NCBI RefSeq assembly: GCF_022581195.2
Contig: NC_061458.1
Coordinates: 12,028,001-12,092,000, forward strand
Reading direction: 5' to 3'
Source of the DNA: Helicoverpa zea
Taxonomy: Eukaryota; Arthropoda; Insecta; Lepidoptera; Noctuidae
DNA length: 64,000 nucleotides
Below, piece after piece: positions 60,821 through 64,000 of the stretch (position 1 is the first letter of the stretch; each line of letters starts with the position of its first letter). Position numbers and translations under genes: made by a program. The notes beneath the pieces are model-generated. The model was not told the origin of the DNA, searched no databases, and saw only the letters and a program-made list of their open reading frames with translations.

Positions 60821-61010
60821 TATACTAATATTATACAGAGGAAAACTTTCTTTGTTTGGTTGTAATGGATAGACTCAAAAACTACTGGACCGATTCTAAA
60901 TATTCTTTCACCATTAGAAAGCTATAATATTATCTGCGAGTAACATAGGCTATATTTTATCCCGGTGCGGGCAGTAGCTCCCACTAGAAACTGCGGGAAA
61001 ACGGCTAGTT
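60821..61010 (-). repeat. 'ctagc...cggtttcac' family repeat, minus orientation
   Basis: Plus strand begins 'tatactaatattata' and ends 'aaacggctagtt'; its complement carries 'gataaaatatagcctatgtta'. Same family as 51547-51744, inverted relative to the copy at 61543. Confidence 0.65.
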
Positions 61011-61542
61011 ATTATATAAAATGGGCGGATTCCAAAGCACGCGTAAAAATGTGGAGCATTGGCATCGCATTTGGCGCGCTACTTTCTTAGGACATTTTCC
61101 GCTATGGCACCTCCACCAGTGAGTTATTTCTCCGTGGATTAACCTCTCTCAAGTTATTTACCACAAAAGAAAGAGACAAAATAGTGTCGAGTTGAAAATC
61201 TGTACAATATTAATGCTAAATAGGTCAGTGAGTTGTTCTGAAATTGCCCGCGGTATACACTAAGTGAATTTTATTGTTTTTGCTAGTCAGTAAAGTTTCA
61301 TAAAAGCTACAAATTGGATTTTGAGTACGTATAATGCATATAAAACAATGTACTGTTGTTTGTTGTTTGAGTTGCAACACTTTTAAATTTGGATACTTTT
61401 TGAAGCTTTTTGTTCAGTCAAGCAAATGTATGTGGAAATTTTATGCAGGTGCTTATTGTACAACTCGCTAAAACGTAAATAAGCTCCCAAGGGGGTCTTA
61501 AGTGAAACCGCTGGTAGAGCCCAGAGAGTAACATATAAAACA

Positions 61543-61705
61543 ACTAGCCGTTTTCCTGCGGTTTCACACGCGACCTATGGCCTGTACTGAGATAAAATAT
61601 AGCCTATGTTACCCGGGAAGAGTGTAGCGTTCTAACAGTGAAAGAATTTTTTAAATCGGTTCAATAGTTTCGGAGCCTTCAAAAATACAAAAAAAAACTT
61701 CATTA
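61543..61705 (+). repeat. 'ctagc...cggtttcac' family repeat, plus orientation
   Basis: Begins 'actagccgttttcctgcggtttcac' with 'gataaaatatagcctatgttacccggg'. Partner of the inverted copy at 60821-61010, about 530 bp apart. Confidence 0.65.
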
Positions 61706-64000
61706 TATTTGTTCAGATATTACAGTCACATTAAATCTAGAAGTTAACATTTTCAAAATCCGACGTAAATAAGAAGATGAGATACATTTATAACCAACAG
61801 TTAGTCCGTCGGTCCTTTATTTGCAGCATGTCCGTCCACCTTAAACTCCGGTATGCTCGCGTGAGTCCAATTTCCCTCGCCGTAGGGCAGCACGTTAAGT
61901 TTTACACGGCGACAATAGCGTCCGTCGTGCGGCCCTATTTCTACCCCCATTGTCCGTCACACTGAACGGGACACCTCGGTTGAGCCGGCAGGTACGGTGC
62001 AAGACGTAAGCGGCAGCGATTATGAATTTTGTGAGGCATTTTTTGTTTAGAGCCACACACACATATGTACACGGGTCAAATATCGTAGCATTTAATTATG
62101 TAATTAAATATATTGTATGCAAATAAATAAATCTAGCTGTCTATCACACACTACAGACAAAAGTGTTGGCCGATAGTTCGCCCGATGATCAGATGTTAGT
62201 TTGAAGGTAATTAGAAATCCATTTATTTTTATTCGACATATATCTACAATGCAATTTTTCCTGCCAATATTTTAACTTATAAGGCACATTAAATACAATA
62301 GTGATTGAAAAAAATATTTCCTAAGGTAACTCATACGAGCAAGACCTTTTCATCCGGATGCGGAAAGTCCGTGCGGGGTGCGGGTGGATCCATTGAATAT
62401 AATAATGTTTGTCGCTTTTCATACATGCCTTGGACCACTACAATACCATCAAGGTTTGTGGGGGATCCGCATTTGGGGATCTCCAGCAGTCTCCGAGATA
62501 AGACGCCGTGATGTCTGCCATTGCTGTTTACTGTTTGTTCTAGCTATTCTTGTAAATATTATCCTTGTGGAACTGAGGTCTTTACACAGAACTTGATTAA
62601 GAATGCAAGTACCTGTACGTACTAAGATTTTATTTAGAATGCCACCAAATCAGAGCGCTTTCACATAAGCAGAGTTTCCGTACGGCAACGGTCTTTTCAT
62701 ATGGGCGGTGTAGAGCGTCAACAATTGACAACTACTACTTCAAAAGATGACACCACCACACGACAGATATCTTATTCCACATCAAAATAAAGAAGACGTT
62801 ACAGTTCCTTTTCAAGTAAATTCTCAATTCACTTCCATTTCTAGAAAGCTTGGTTTCAATGGAATATAAGAGCACTTACTGGCTTTCTTACCGGCAACAA
62901 CTTTTAAGTAACTGAACATACGTCAAGCTAAAGGTAAACCAAGAATTAACTTGAAAACAACATCAACATGCCACAAGCAGAATGAAATGTTTGAACAACA
63001 ATTTGTATTGCAACCCCATTTTAATTTAAATCTCTTAAAAGAGAGAATATTCAATTTAAAAGTTTTAATCAGATGCAAATCCTGTCTTTAATTTTGTCTG
63101 TGCAATGGAAACTTCTTAAGGACGGGGTTATGGTAAGTTTGCATGCTAGCCTGGTTCTGAAGTCGAAATGTTATAACAACTAGATATAGCCCAGTACAAG
63201 AGTTTCTGTTTACTTGATGTTTAAGAATTTCAAACTGAATAAAAAAAAAGTAAAGCAAATATTAGTTACCTACGACGGATTGCTTATTTTCGACACATGC
63301 ATTACTGCCATTAATCGGATCTATAGTGTTCTCAAAAGACTGGCAATGGATAAATTCTATTCCTTTTCGCCTAAGAAAAATAATTAACACTACAAATAAT
63401 CTTCCCTCCAGTAGAAGTCAACGGATTTCACTTACTTGCCCTATCAGGATTTCAACTTATCTTCAATCTGAAGAGCATTCAGTATTGTTGTCAGATGTTG
63501 GGTCTAATTAATCGTCTTGTTTAGACTGCTCACTTTATGTGCAAGACTTCTGTTGATCACTTTATCAGAGGGAAAATGAAAAGATGCTTAGAACAATAGT
63601 AGAGTTACGGAGAACGTCTTATTTTTTTGTTAATTTTCTTATGCATTTTTATTAAAGTAGTTTAAATTAAAAAAAGTATTTATAATTTGTGAATAACTTC
63701 AAACTATTTAGCCGAACAGGATAATGGGGCAATTTAGGTAATGGGCAGATTGTAGTTATAATTTTATTTTATTCATCATGGGACAATAAACATCTACAAT
63801 ATAAATGTTACAAGAATAGTTAATAATAACTAAACAATATTGCAGCCCACTACGTTATCCACATAATAATAATATAGTTTAACAGACAGTTTTCGACATA
63901 ACCTTGATGAGACTTAATTAAAATAAGTTCGATTTGAATATAATTTGAAGGGCCTAGTCTAGGAGAGAAACCTAGATTGTTGGCATTTAGTTTTGAGTTG
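61706..64000. other. AT-rich region with a GC-rich island at about 61795-62030
   Basis: The island is CpG-containing ('cggcgacaatagcgtccgtcgtgcgg') and open on the plus strand for 62 codons from 61777, without a recognised domain. It could be a promoter, leader or unnamed repeat. The remainder shows no gene. Confidence 0.35.

Overview
The window looks like nuclear DNA of a moth or butterfly. It is AT-rich, has almost no long open reading frames, and is crowded with short diverged dispersed repeats. Several of these I recognise from memory as common in Lepidoptera: the family whose left end reads GGCCAAGTGCGAGTCGGACT, the 'gccagcctcttgggcac' family, LINE tails ending in 'gcagtgg...ctgatgatgat', and the 'ctagcttctgcc..cggtttcac' family. 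The species cannot be told from the sequence alone. No conserved multi-exon host gene can be assembled, so most of the window is either intergenic or the interior of long introns.

Layout. 1-7.3 kb: AT-rich non-coding DNA with one retroposed copy flanked by a 17-bp target duplication (1990-2154) and a few weak coding-like segments. 7.3-7.9 kb: the best host-gene candidate, a first coding exon on the minus strand (7484-7322) ending at a consensus splice donor, with a GC-rich stretch upstream that may be its promoter or 5' UTR. 8-22.7 kb: mostly featureless, with open segments lacking start codons, a candidate terminal exon at 18.6-18.8 kb beside a MITE (18132-18534), and two snap-back hairpins. 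22.76-25.35 kb: a 2.6-kb composite repeat containing a foldback, a tandem duplication and a (GACA)n tract. 28.2-33.0 kb: a complete Ty1/copia retrotransposon on the minus strand with identical 197-bp LTRs, a 5-bp target duplication, an internal initiator-Met-tRNA primer site and one uninterrupted gag-pol frame. It is the only certain protein-coding unit and was probably inserted recently.

33.3-34.8 kb: nested retroposon-derived repeats, one GC-rich. 36.7-40.9 kb: a cluster of coding-like but mostly start-less or broken frames. 41.5-41.95 kb: MITE remnants and an 18-nt palindrome. 43765-43836: a clean tRNA-His(GTG) gene, followed 170-420 bp downstream by TAGATGGCG / CATCTAGCGGC motifs that recur at 59.1 kb. 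45-56 kb: scattered LINE tails and short retroposon fragments. 59.0-59.5 kb: a promoter-like stretch with the shared motif module, a small good-context ORF and an RFX X-box-like palindrome inside a GC-rich inverted repeat. 60.8-61.7 kb: an inverted pair of the same repeat.

The copia element is self-contained: LTR promoter, tRNA primer, Gag, protease, integrase, RT and RNase H lie in one transcript. The remaining candidates are unlinked, and none shows functional cooperation. Strong claims are limited to the copia element, the tRNA gene and the structural repeats. The exon candidates are inferences from reading frame and splice-site quality.
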